Source: Planctomycetaceae bacterium
Lineage (GTDB): Bacteria; Planctomycetota; Planctomycetia; Pirellulales; Thermoguttaceae
NCBI GenBank assembly: GCA_009776995.1
Contig: WRMR01000015.1
Location: forward strand, 1-23,406
Direction: 5' to 3'
Length of the DNA: 23,406 bases
The notes beneath the pieces are model-generated. The model saw only the letters and a list, made by a program, of their open reading frames with translations. It did not search any database and was not told the DNA's origin. Below are positions 7,939 to 14,089 of the stretch, in pieces; the stretch's first letter is position 1; each line of letters opens with the position of its first letter. A program made the position numbers and the translations under genes.

Positions 7939-9105
7939 CTATTCTTTCCGCAATCGCGATCGGTATTCCTTTGGTGTCATTCCCGTCTCGCGGCGAAAGG
8001 CCTGAATCAGGTATTCCGGGGTCGCAAAGCCGGTTTTTTTGCAAATGATCCGCAATGGGAAGTCACTTTCCAGCAGCAACGTCTGAACGCGTTTGATGCG
8101 AATGCGCAGAATTTCTTTTTCCGGCGTCCGTTTGATGTGTTCCCGAAAACGGCGTTCGAGGGTACTCTGGGAAAGGCCGACATGTTTCGCCACCTCGACG
8201 ACCGAGAGTCCTTCCTCACCGAATGTTCGGATATATCGCAAGGCTTCGGCAACATCGGAATCCGTGACTACAGTGACGTCGGTCGATTGCCGCTTCACAA
8301 CGCCGATGGGTGGAATCAGCACGGGTGTTTTGGGGACTTTTGTTTTGCGCGACATTTTTGCGTCAAGAATTTTCGCCGCCATATAGCCTGCCTGAAAACT
8401 GTTGAGGTCGATACTGGAAAGCGGCGGTGACAGCAGATTACACAATAACGTGTCGTTGGTGGTTCCGAGCAGTGCGATTTCTTCCGGGACCGCGACGCCG
8501 GCATTTTCGCACGCTTCGTTAATGCGGGTTGCGGCAAAATCATTGACCGCCCACAAGCCGACGGGTTTGGGAAGCTGTTTCAACCATTGGGGCAGCATTT
8601 GATCGTATTCGGCCTCCCACTGCGGATAAATACACAACGGACCTGCCAGATAACCGGGAAAAAGATGAGGCGAAAACCTTTGTTGGGCAAGAGCTTCCTG
8701 AAAAAACTTGCCACGAAGGTTTCCCCACCAGACGTTTCCATACGCAAAAAAGGCAAAATTCTTCAACTGACAGTCGATCAAATGTTCGGCGGCCAAATAC
8801 GCGGTGGTCTTTTCATTCCCGGGTACCTCCGAGTGAATGGTTTTGCCGTCGCCGAGCATTTCAACGGTCGGAATTCGTTTTTCGGCTATCAACGCCGCCA
8901 TTTCATAACTGGAGGTGCGTGAAATGATCCCGTCGCCCCGCCAGTTTTTGACCCAATCGTGGTTTTCCTGCAAACCGCGATCTTCGAGATAGACGGTCCA
9001 GCCGCTGTGTTCGATGAGATATTGAGAGACTCCGCGAATGATATCACGACCATAACCCCTTGAAGTTTCAACATTTAACAAAACCCGCTTTTTTCGTTTC
9101 GCCAT
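7939..9105 (-). CDS. XylR-like transcription regulator (sugar-binding domain plus AraC HTH)
   Basis: The 388-residue product joins a LacI/periplasmic-binding-like sensor (about residues 6-275; VLLNVETSRGYGRDIIRGVSQYL, VPEEIALLGTTNDTLLCNLLSPPLSSIDLN) to a C-terminal AraC double helix-turn-helix (about 285-388; LSVVEVAKHVGLSQSTLERRF, then FATPEYLIQAFRRETGMTPKEYR). This architecture is that of XylR, which senses a sugar and activates catabolic genes. The GH28-like gene and the decayed hydrolase lie downstream on the same strand, so their substrate breakdown product is the plausible ligand. The ATG at 9105 has AAGGGGA about seven bases upstream, and a strong promoter sits about 40 bp further. Similar regulators are abundant in planctomycetes. 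The sugar cannot be deduced. Confidence 0.93.
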   Translation of the reverse strand: MAKRKKRVLLNVETSRGYGRDIIRGVSQYLIEHSGWTVYLEDRGLQENHDWVKNWRGDGIISRTSSYEMAALIAEKRIPTVEMLGDGKTIHSEVPGNEKTTAYLAAEHLIDCQLKNFAFFAYGNVWWGNLRGKFFQEALAQQRFSPHLFPGYLAGPLCIYPQWEAEYDQMLPQWLKQLPKPVGLWAVNDFAATRINEACENAGVAVPEEIALLGTTNDTLLCNLLSPPLSSIDLNSFQAGYMAAKILDAKMSRKTKVPKTPVLIPPIGVVKRQSTDVTVVTDSDVAEALRYIRTFGEEGLSVVEVAKHVGLSQSTLERRFREHIKRTPEKEILRIRIKRVQTLLLESDFPLRIICKKTGFATPEYLIQAFRRETGMTPKEYRSRLRKE

Positions 9106-9141
9106 GCTGATCCCCTTGCTGTGAATCCAATCAAAACAATG

Positions 9142-9170
9142 ATTCTATCCGGGTTATGCCGAAATGTCAA
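9142..9170 (-). promoter_or_regulatory. Sigma-70-type promoter of the XylR-like gene
   Basis: On the minus strand TTGACA (plus 9165-9170, 6 of 6) is followed after exactly 17 bp by TAGAAT (plus 9142-9147, 5 of 6). Transcription would start about 30 bp before the ATG at 9105. A perfect inverted repeat, GTTTTTT (9172-9178) and AAAAAAC (9181-9187), abuts the -35 box and could be an AT-rich upstream element. Confidence 0.65.
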
Positions 9171-9239
9171 CGTTTTTTGAAAAAAACACCACTTCATAGC
9201 CAAACTTAGCAACTACGCAATAATCACGAGAACATTTCC

Positions 9240-9298
9240 ATCAGAGACGCGAGAGTTATCGAGCGGAATGACCGCTCCGTGACCGTCGCGGCTCTGAT
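9240..9298. repeat. GC-rich intergenic palindrome, copy A
   Basis: An imperfect inverted repeat of 27 bp arms (9240-9266 and 9272-9298, about 21 of 27 paired) around a 5-base loop. The right arm reads GTCGCGGCTCTGAT at its end and the left arm starts ATCAGAG. The same arms occur at 12323-12370 and 12905-12993. It lies between the HD gene end and the XylR-like promoter and could act as a terminator or a mobile palindromic element. Confidence 0.75.
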
Positions 9299-9328
9299 CC
9301 ATCGAACAGCTTATTTTGGCGTACACGT

Positions 9329-10807
9329 TCACATATTCGTCGCGTCGTCGGCTGGCCGGCCTTGCGAGGTCAGGCGGTCGAAGGCGTTGACAAGTGCCAT
9401 TTTCATCGCCGGGGTGTTGACCGTTTCTTCACTGGCGTAAATGCGGCAGATGCGATAGCTTTGCGGAATATCGCGGAACAGTTCCTCTTCTTCAAGCCGC
9501 CGCACCTGTTCCGAGGCCGGGTCGTACAAAAAGTTGAGGTTCGCCGACGGGAGATGAGCCCCCGGCCGCTGGGCGTGACGCGGAATGTCGATGCGGATGT
9601 CAATGTTGCGGTAATGCTCCGGCAGTTCGCAACGGATCGCCGTTTCGAGAATCGCTTCGTTGGAAAAAACGCTCGACTGTTCTTTCGCCCCGACCTGAAA
9701 CAGGATTGTCCGTTCAATGACCAGGTGCCAGGTCGTTTTGCGGAACACAATGTCGCGCCAGAGCGGGGCAATGTCCTGTTTTCGCGGATCATCCGACTCG
9801 TTCCATCTGACAACATCGACCAGCAGCGACCAATCGGTGAAGTAGAGGTAATCGTCGAGCCGTTCCAACGGGTTGCCGGGAAACATCAAATCGCCGGACT
9901 GCCGGAACGCTTCCTTGAGCGCAAGGTCGATCGCGCGCACGGTACGGTGGTAATAGACAACGCGGAACAGTTCCGCCCGCACCGTGATGAAACGTGTCAG
10001 GGCCGCCACGCCGCGCTGGTGAATGGTGAGTCCTTTTTCGGTAAAAAACGAATAGAGGATCAGCCGGTCGATGTCGAACGAGTGCGAACTGTAACCCGAC
10101 ATGAAGGCATCCCGCAAAACGAAATCCATGTTATCGACCGTGTAGAGTCCGCAAAACAGGGCGCGGAGCAGGTGCAACCATCGTGGACGATCGGCCTGAC
10201 GGTCGGCCATTTCGTTTGGCCGCACGATGAGCCAGGCGATTTGATCCGGGTCGAGAATTTCGCCATCGACCAGTCGGCCGTTCGGTGTGCGCCGCACTTT
10301 GCGAATCATGTCGCCGAGCTTGCGGCGGATGATTTCGGCACCCAGCGTTTCGTGTGTCATCGTGACCGACGACTTGCCGTCCGGTGCGGGAATCGAAAAG
10401 CGTTTGAGGAAATGTTCGTCGAAAAAATGTCCGAACGGTCCGTGCCCGACGTCGTGCAACAACGCGGCGATACGCATCATGGCCTCGACACAGGGCAGGC
10501 TCGGAACGGCTTCGCCCAGCTTGCGTCCGGCATCGCACAGGCTGGGGTACAGCTTCTCGATCATCCGGCTGGCCAGGTGCATGACGCCCAAAACGTGTTG
10601 AAACCGCGAGTGTTCGGCGGAGGGAAAAATCCACCATGCGGTTTGCAGTTGATGTATCTGCCGTAACCGTTGCACCCAGGGCGAGTCGATCAGGTCGCGC
10701 TCGGACACTTCGCCCGGCTCACCCGCCTCCGCCGAGCAAAACGGGATATACCCGTGAACCGGGTCCTGGATAAGATTGATGCCGAGTATCTGTTCTTTGC
10801 CAAGCAT
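9329..10807 (-). CDS. HD-domain phosphohydrolase, SAMHD1/dGTPase-like
   Basis: Proteins of this family hydrolyse dNTPs to deoxynucleosides and triphosphate. The ATG at 10807 (492 residues) is chosen because the family N-terminus starts there (GINLIQDPVHGYIPF, with DPVHG at 15-19); the open frame extends 24 codons into a pyrimidine-rich tract of low protein character. Metal-binding residues are in place: H71 in SRFQHVLGVMHLA, H118-D119 in LLHDVGHGPFGH, and D225/D228 in VDNMDFVLRDAF, where other members read DRMDYLLRD. The C-terminal 250 residues are less recognisable. It follows the RhuM-family gene on the same strand after 89 bp. Bacterial dGTPases can be housekeeping or antiphage enzymes; the context does not settle which. 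No stop or frameshift damage is seen. Confidence 0.88.
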   Translation of the reverse strand: MLGKEQILGINLIQDPVHGYIPFCSAEAGEPGEVSERDLIDSPWVQRLRQIHQLQTAWWIFPSAEHSRFQHVLGVMHLASRMIEKLYPSLCDAGRKLGEAVPSLPCVEAMMRIAALLHDVGHGPFGHFFDEHFLKRFSIPAPDGKSSVTMTHETLGAEIIRRKLGDMIRKVRRTPNGRLVDGEILDPDQIAWLIVRPNEMADRQADRPRWLHLLRALFCGLYTVDNMDFVLRDAFMSGYSSHSFDIDRLILYSFFTEKGLTIHQRGVAALTRFITVRAELFRVVYYHRTVRAIDLALKEAFRQSGDLMFPGNPLERLDDYLYFTDWSLLVDVVRWNESDDPRKQDIAPLWRDIVFRKTTWHLVIERTILFQVGAKEQSSVFSNEAILETAIRCELPEHYRNIDIRIDIPRHAQRPGAHLPSANLNFLYDPASEQVRRLEEEELFRDIPQSYRICRIYASEETVNTPAMKMALVNAFDRLTSQGRPADDATNM

Positions 10808-10896
10808 GGGGGGAGTTTGGAGTGAGGAGTCTGGAGTGAAACAAAAGCCGGATTGGATCGCAGCGCAATCCCAAGACATGGTTTTTCCTGCTGATT

Positions 10897-11934
10897 TTAT
10901 TGTGCTTCCTGCCCGTTTTCTTTCTTCTTTTTGCCCAGGATACGTTTGATTTCGCGGTCGAAATCGGAAATATATTCCTTGTCTTGCCGCACGCGGAAAG
11001 CCACGTATTCCGCTTCCGCTTTGAGTTTGGCTTCCAGAGCGGTCACCTTCCCGCGATCTGCCAGGATCGGGTAATCGGAAAGCTCCAGAAATCGATTCAA
11101 AAACTCAACCCATTCCGTCATGGTTGTGATGATTCCCCGTTGGGCGCGGTTTTCCGCAAGGTCAAGGTACGCGGAGACGATGCGGTTCAATTCCTTGATA
11201 TGCGCTTCATTCAGATAGTTCTTGGCGATACTGACGTCGGACTTCAAAATCTTGCCGTGCGGTGCCTGCTTCCACGTCGTCAATCCCATGTTGACACTGG
11301 CGGCGTCGGCTGAGTTGTGGATTAATTCCGCCGCCGTTTGACCGTGAATGGCCCAATGCAATTTGTTCTGGACCGTCGCGAAAAAGTCCCGTGTGACTGG
11401 TGATTGGGAGTCGTAATCCGCCGAGAGAGCATAGATGTCGGTGATTTTTTGGTAAAACCTGCGTTCGCTTGCCCGGATTTCACGAACCCGTTCCAAAAGC
11501 TCGTCGAAATAATCGCGTCCGAACCGTTGTTTGCCCTGTTTGAGCCGTTCATCGTCCAGCACAAAGCCCTTGACAATAAATTCCCGCAGAGTTTTCGTCG
11601 CCCAAATTCTGAATTGTGTCGCTTGATAACTGTTTACCCTGTAACCAACGGCGATGATTGCATTGAGATTGTAAAACTCAACTTTCCGTTTGACACTTCT
11701 TGTTCCCTCGGTTTGAACGATTTCCAAAATGGAAACAGTTGCCTCCCTTTGCAATTCATTTTCGTCATAAATATTGGTCAGATGCTTGTTTACGGCAGGA
11801 ATTTTCACCCCGAACAGCTCGGCAATGGATTTTTGTGTCAGCCAGACGGTTTCGTCGTGAATGACAACTTCCACGCGGACATCCCCGTCGGGGGCCGTGT
11901 AAAGCAGAAATTGCCGGTTGTTGTCATTGGTCAT
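10897..11934 (-). CDS. rhuM: RhuM-family protein
   Basis: The protein matches the RhuM (virulence RhuM/YadA-locus-like) family: VEVVIHDETVWLTQKSIAELFGV near the N-terminus, then ENELQREATVS, VEFYNLNAIIAVGYRVNS, ATQFRIWATKTLREFIVKGFVLDDERLK, and DYFDELLERVREIRASERRFYQKITDIYA. The N-terminal half resembles a DNA-binding domain. The ATG at 11934 is preferred (345 residues) because a perfect GGAGGTG (11938-11944) lies three bases upstream; the in-frame ATG at 11946 is inside that Shine-Dalgarno. The C-terminus is lysine-rich (LGKKKKENGQEAQ). Its biochemical role is unproven; members are common on genomic islands, often near restriction or toxin genes. The 65-codon membrane gene ends 26 bp upstream and the HD gene follows 89 bp downstream, so co-transcription is likely. 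Confidence 0.9.
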   Translation of the reverse strand: MTNDNNRQFLLYTAPDGDVRVEVVIHDETVWLTQKSIAELFGVKIPAVNKHLTNIYDENELQREATVSILEIVQTEGTRSVKRKVEFYNLNAIIAVGYRVNSYQATQFRIWATKTLREFIVKGFVLDDERLKQGKQRFGRDYFDELLERVREIRASERRFYQKITDIYALSADYDSQSPVTRDFFATVQNKLHWAIHGQTAAELIHNSADAASVNMGLTTWKQAPHGKILKSDVSIAKNYLNEAHIKELNRIVSAYLDLAENRAQRGIITTMTEWVEFLNRFLELSDYPILADRGKVTALEAKLKAEAEYVAFRVRQDKEYISDFDREIKRILGKKKKENGQEAQ

Positions 11935-11960
11935 GTTCACCTCCATCCTGATCCAAATCT

Positions 11961-12158
11961 TTATTGAGATACGTGTTTGTCAGTAAGGCTGTTGATCCCA
12001 ATGGGAATCATCACCGGAAGTGACAGAACGCCTGCATACAAGAGCAGTAATGCACCCAGGTCAACGGTAAACGCTTGATACCACACATAAGCATACCAAA
12101 TACTATAGACACATTGTTGAAGCAAGTAAAATAACAAAAGCGGAAATGTCGTTTTCAT
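11961..12158 (-). CDS. Small membrane protein of unknown function (65 aa)
   Basis: I do not recognise a family. The product has two hydrophobic stretches, about residues 5-22 (FPLLLFYLLQQCVYSIWY) and 32-53 (VDLGALLLLYAGVLSLPVMIPIG), so it is probably an inner-membrane protein with two spans. It starts at the ATG at 12158, 46 bp downstream of 166-bp repeat copy B, which carries a possible promoter. Its stop is 26 bp before the RhuM start. Possible roles, such as a small partner of RhuM, are guesses. Confidence 0.5.
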   Translation of the reverse strand: MKTTFPLLLFYLLQQCVYSIWYAYVWYQAFTVDLGALLLLYAGVLSLPVMIPIGINSLTDKHVSQ

Positions 12159-12204
12159 GGCGATTGGCGTTTCAGTGACACGGCACGACTCCTCAACAAC
12201 CTTG

Positions 12205-12370
12205 ACACATCCCGATCAAATTTCAGCCTCACGTGTTTTTCAATATTGTACTCCAAACCCCTGTTCATAAAAAGACCACTTGGACAAAATATTCCGCCGC
12301 GCAAAAATCACAGAAACATTCCAATCAGAGCCGCGACAGTGAATCAGAGCCGCGACAGTTATGGAGCGGT
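12205..12370 (-). repeat. 166-bp repeat, copy B, with two GC-rich 19-bp units
   Basis: This stretch aligns without gaps to 12787-12952; by hand I count about 12 differences in 166 bases. It contains two tandem 19-bp units (12323-12341 and 12342-12360, AATCAGAGCCGCGACAGTG/T) that form the left arm of the palindrome at 9240-9298; the matching right arm is missing here. It sits 46 bp upstream of the 65-codon membrane gene, in the same relation as copy C to the next gene. On the minus strand TTTTTA (12268-12273), 17 bp and TACAAT (12245-12250) could be a promoter, conserved in both copies. Confidence 0.85.
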
Positions 12371-12408
12371 CGAATTGCAAAGAGTTTTTTCATGCCACGA
12401 AAAAGGCG

Positions 12409-12756
12409 TTAATCATGATCGGCTTGACTGTTTGACTCTTCATGATTTGCGGGGAGTACATATCCTGGAGTCGCACTAAGCTCAAGTAATGGTATTCCCA
12501 TTCTACAGTTTCCGAAACATTTGAGATCAATTGTTTCAAGAGGATAAAATATCTGGCACAATACTTTTTCAACAGTACCAAAAGTTTTGTTAGCAGCAAT
12601 TTTTTCTCCATGCATGGGAAGATAATAAAAACCTGATCGATGTGACCCCGATTCAATCAACATGGATGTTCTTGTTAAAAAGATGTAACTTCCAACATAC
12701 ACAAGCATGGCAACAAGTAAAAAACATGAACTTCTTGTGAAAAATTTGTGAAGCAT
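12409..12756 (-). CDS. Small membrane-anchored protein of unknown function (115 aa)
   Basis: The product has one N-terminal membrane segment (about residues 10-27, CFLLVAMLVYVGSYIFL) and then a hydrophilic domain with FYYLPMHGEKIAANK, FYPLETIDL and a conserved-looking end. Planctomycete genomes have many small proteins of this plan (membrane anchor with a YVGSY-like turn, then FYLP and YPL elements), but I know of no function. The ATG at 12756 is 30 bp downstream of 166-bp repeat copy C on the same strand; a weak AAGG lies about 11 bases upstream of the ATG. It overlaps no other gene. The soluble part probably faces the periplasm. Confidence 0.6.
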   Translation of the reverse strand: MLHKFFTRSSCFLLVAMLVYVGSYIFLTRTSMLIESGSHRSGFYYLPMHGEKIAANKTFGTVEKVLCQIFYPLETIDLKCFGNCRMGIPLLELSATPGYVLPANHEESNSQADHD

Positions 12757-12786
12757 TTCATTTTTGCCTTTTCTTCAAACTGAGTC

Positions 12787-12993
12787 ACACATCCCGACCA
12801 AATTTCAACCTCACGTGTTTTTCAATATTGTACTCCACCCCCCCGATCATAAAAAGACTACTTGGACAAAATATTCCGCCGCGCAAAAATCGCAGAAACA
12901 TTCCAATCAGAGACGCGCGAGTGAATCAGAGCCGCGACAGTGATGGAGCGGTGATATTCAGTGCGACCGCTCCGTAGCCGTCGCGGCTCTGAT
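12787..12993 (-). repeat. 166-bp repeat, copy C, extended by a complete palindrome
   Basis: Positions 12787-12952 repeat copy B. The 19-bp units are at 12905-12923 (diverged) and 12924-12942. Unlike copy B, the right arm is present (12966-12993), so 12925-12952 and 12966-12993 form a 28-bp imperfect inverted repeat (about 24 of 28 paired) around a 13-base loop. It lies 30 bp upstream of the 115-codon gene and 70 bp downstream of the pilO-like gene, so it could serve as terminator of pilMN-pilO and as leader of the next gene. The promoter-like TACAAT is at 12827-12832 on the minus strand. Confidence 0.85.
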
Positions 12994-13063
12994 GGCACGA
13001 ACATCTGTTGGAACAAGCATCTGGTGGAACGAACAACGGATTTTTGCAAGAGTCCCGACGTTG

Positions 13064-14089
13064 TTACGTGGCACCTTCCTCGTCGTCGAGGTCGGCTAAA
13101 AATACAGCGTCGGAGAACGTATCGCCGATCATGAGCGAGAAGAGGGTTCGGATGGTTTCACCGGTATCCCTGTCGCGGGATGTGACGCGGATTTCGACCG
13201 TGCGGTCATCGTTGATGGACTCAATGCGGCAGTCGGCTTCACCGACGCGGAAGCGGTCGCCGACTTTCAGGATGGCCTGACGGCCTTCGAGCCGGAAACT
13301 GAACCAGGCCTGCGGACGGTCGTTCGACCAGGTGACGCCGTTCAAATAAGTGTGCATCGCCGCACTGACGGGGACCGGCGGCTGGGGACGTGGATTATCC
13401 GACTGCGGCGCGACGTAAGCCGCAAAGAAGTTGCGACTGGCCACGGTGGCGATCATCCGTTGCCAGTCGGTCGTGTCGTCTTCGTTCTGTTTGGCTTCAA
13501 AGGTCTTGTTCGGCGTTTGCGGGACTGAAATCGCCTCAATGGTCATGGTGACGTCAATCCGTTGCGCGTCGGAGGGTTTGATCGTCATGCTGCGGATCAG
13601 ATGCTGCGTTTTGACCGAGTAAAACTGTTGCAAAAAGCGGCCCAGATTGTTGAGCGTCGTTTTGCCGCTGACGCTGAATTTGTAATTCGTGTAATACGTG
13701 TCGGGACCTTGCTGACCGGTCTGGCCGCGTCCCAGCTTTGCCCGCACGGGTGTTGTGCCGGTGTTGCTCACCTGAGAACCCTCAAATTGCGAGGCCGTGG
13801 TCAGCGACGTCAGCCAGTTCTTGTATTCCGCCGCCGCCAACTCGTTGTTCAGCGGCAGGGCGTCGGCGGCAGCTTGCCTGATCCGTTTCTCGAAGTTCAA
13901 ACTTGCCGTGCGTTTGGTTTCCAATTCCTGAATTTCCGTTTTCGTCGATTCGATCTTCTTTTGCATTCGGACGACATCCGCTCCGAACAGGTAAATCCCA
14001 AGCGGAATCACGGCAATGACAAGCATCACGCCGCAAAGAATCATCAGATACTGTTCCCGCTTCTTCGGATCAAGATTTGCAAGGTTCAT
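13064..14089 (-). CDS. pilO: PilO-like inner-membrane pilus/secretion assembly protein
   Basis: PilO forms, with PilN and PilM, the inner-membrane alignment complex of type IV pili and type II secretion. The 341-residue product has a short cytoplasmic start (MNLANLDPKKREQ), one membrane span (about 15-36, LMILCGVMLVIAVIPLGIYLFG), a coiled coil (about 39-70, rich in K/E with TEIQELETKR) and a periplasmic domain with KFSVSGKTTLNNLGRFLQQF, typical of PilO. The C-terminal third (about 255-341; VGDRFRVGEADCRIESINDD) resembles a small PilP-like beta domain. Its ATG overlaps the upstream stop by four bases (ATGA) and has GGAGG six bases before it, so it is translated coupled to the PilM/N-like protein. 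No pilP or pilQ gene follows within the window. Identification is by architecture and is not certain at family level. Confidence 0.75.
   Translation of the reverse strand: MNLANLDPKKREQYLMILCGVMLVIAVIPLGIYLFGADVVRMQKKIESTKTEIQELETKRTASLNFEKRIRQAAADALPLNNELAAAEYKNWLTSLTTASQFEGSQVSNTGTTPVRAKLGRGQTGQQGPDTYYTNYKFSVSGKTTLNNLGRFLQQFYSVKTQHLIRSMTIKPSDAQRIDVTMTIEAISVPQTPNKTFEAKQNEDDTTDWQRMIATVASRNFFAAYVAPQSDNPRPQPPVPVSAAMHTYLNGVTWSNDRPQAWFSFRLEGRQAILKVGDRFRVGEADCRIESINDDRTVEIRVTSRDRDTGETIRTLFSLMIGDTFSDAVFLADLDDEEGAT

Noticed and set aside
9362..10666. Plus-strand open frame of 434 codons
   Set aside because: Antisense to the HD phosphohydrolase, which has all its motifs; no recognisable domain in this frame.
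12390..12656. Minus-strand open frame of 88 codons
   Set aside because: Overlaps the 115-codon membrane protein in another frame and lacks a membrane segment or ribosome site.
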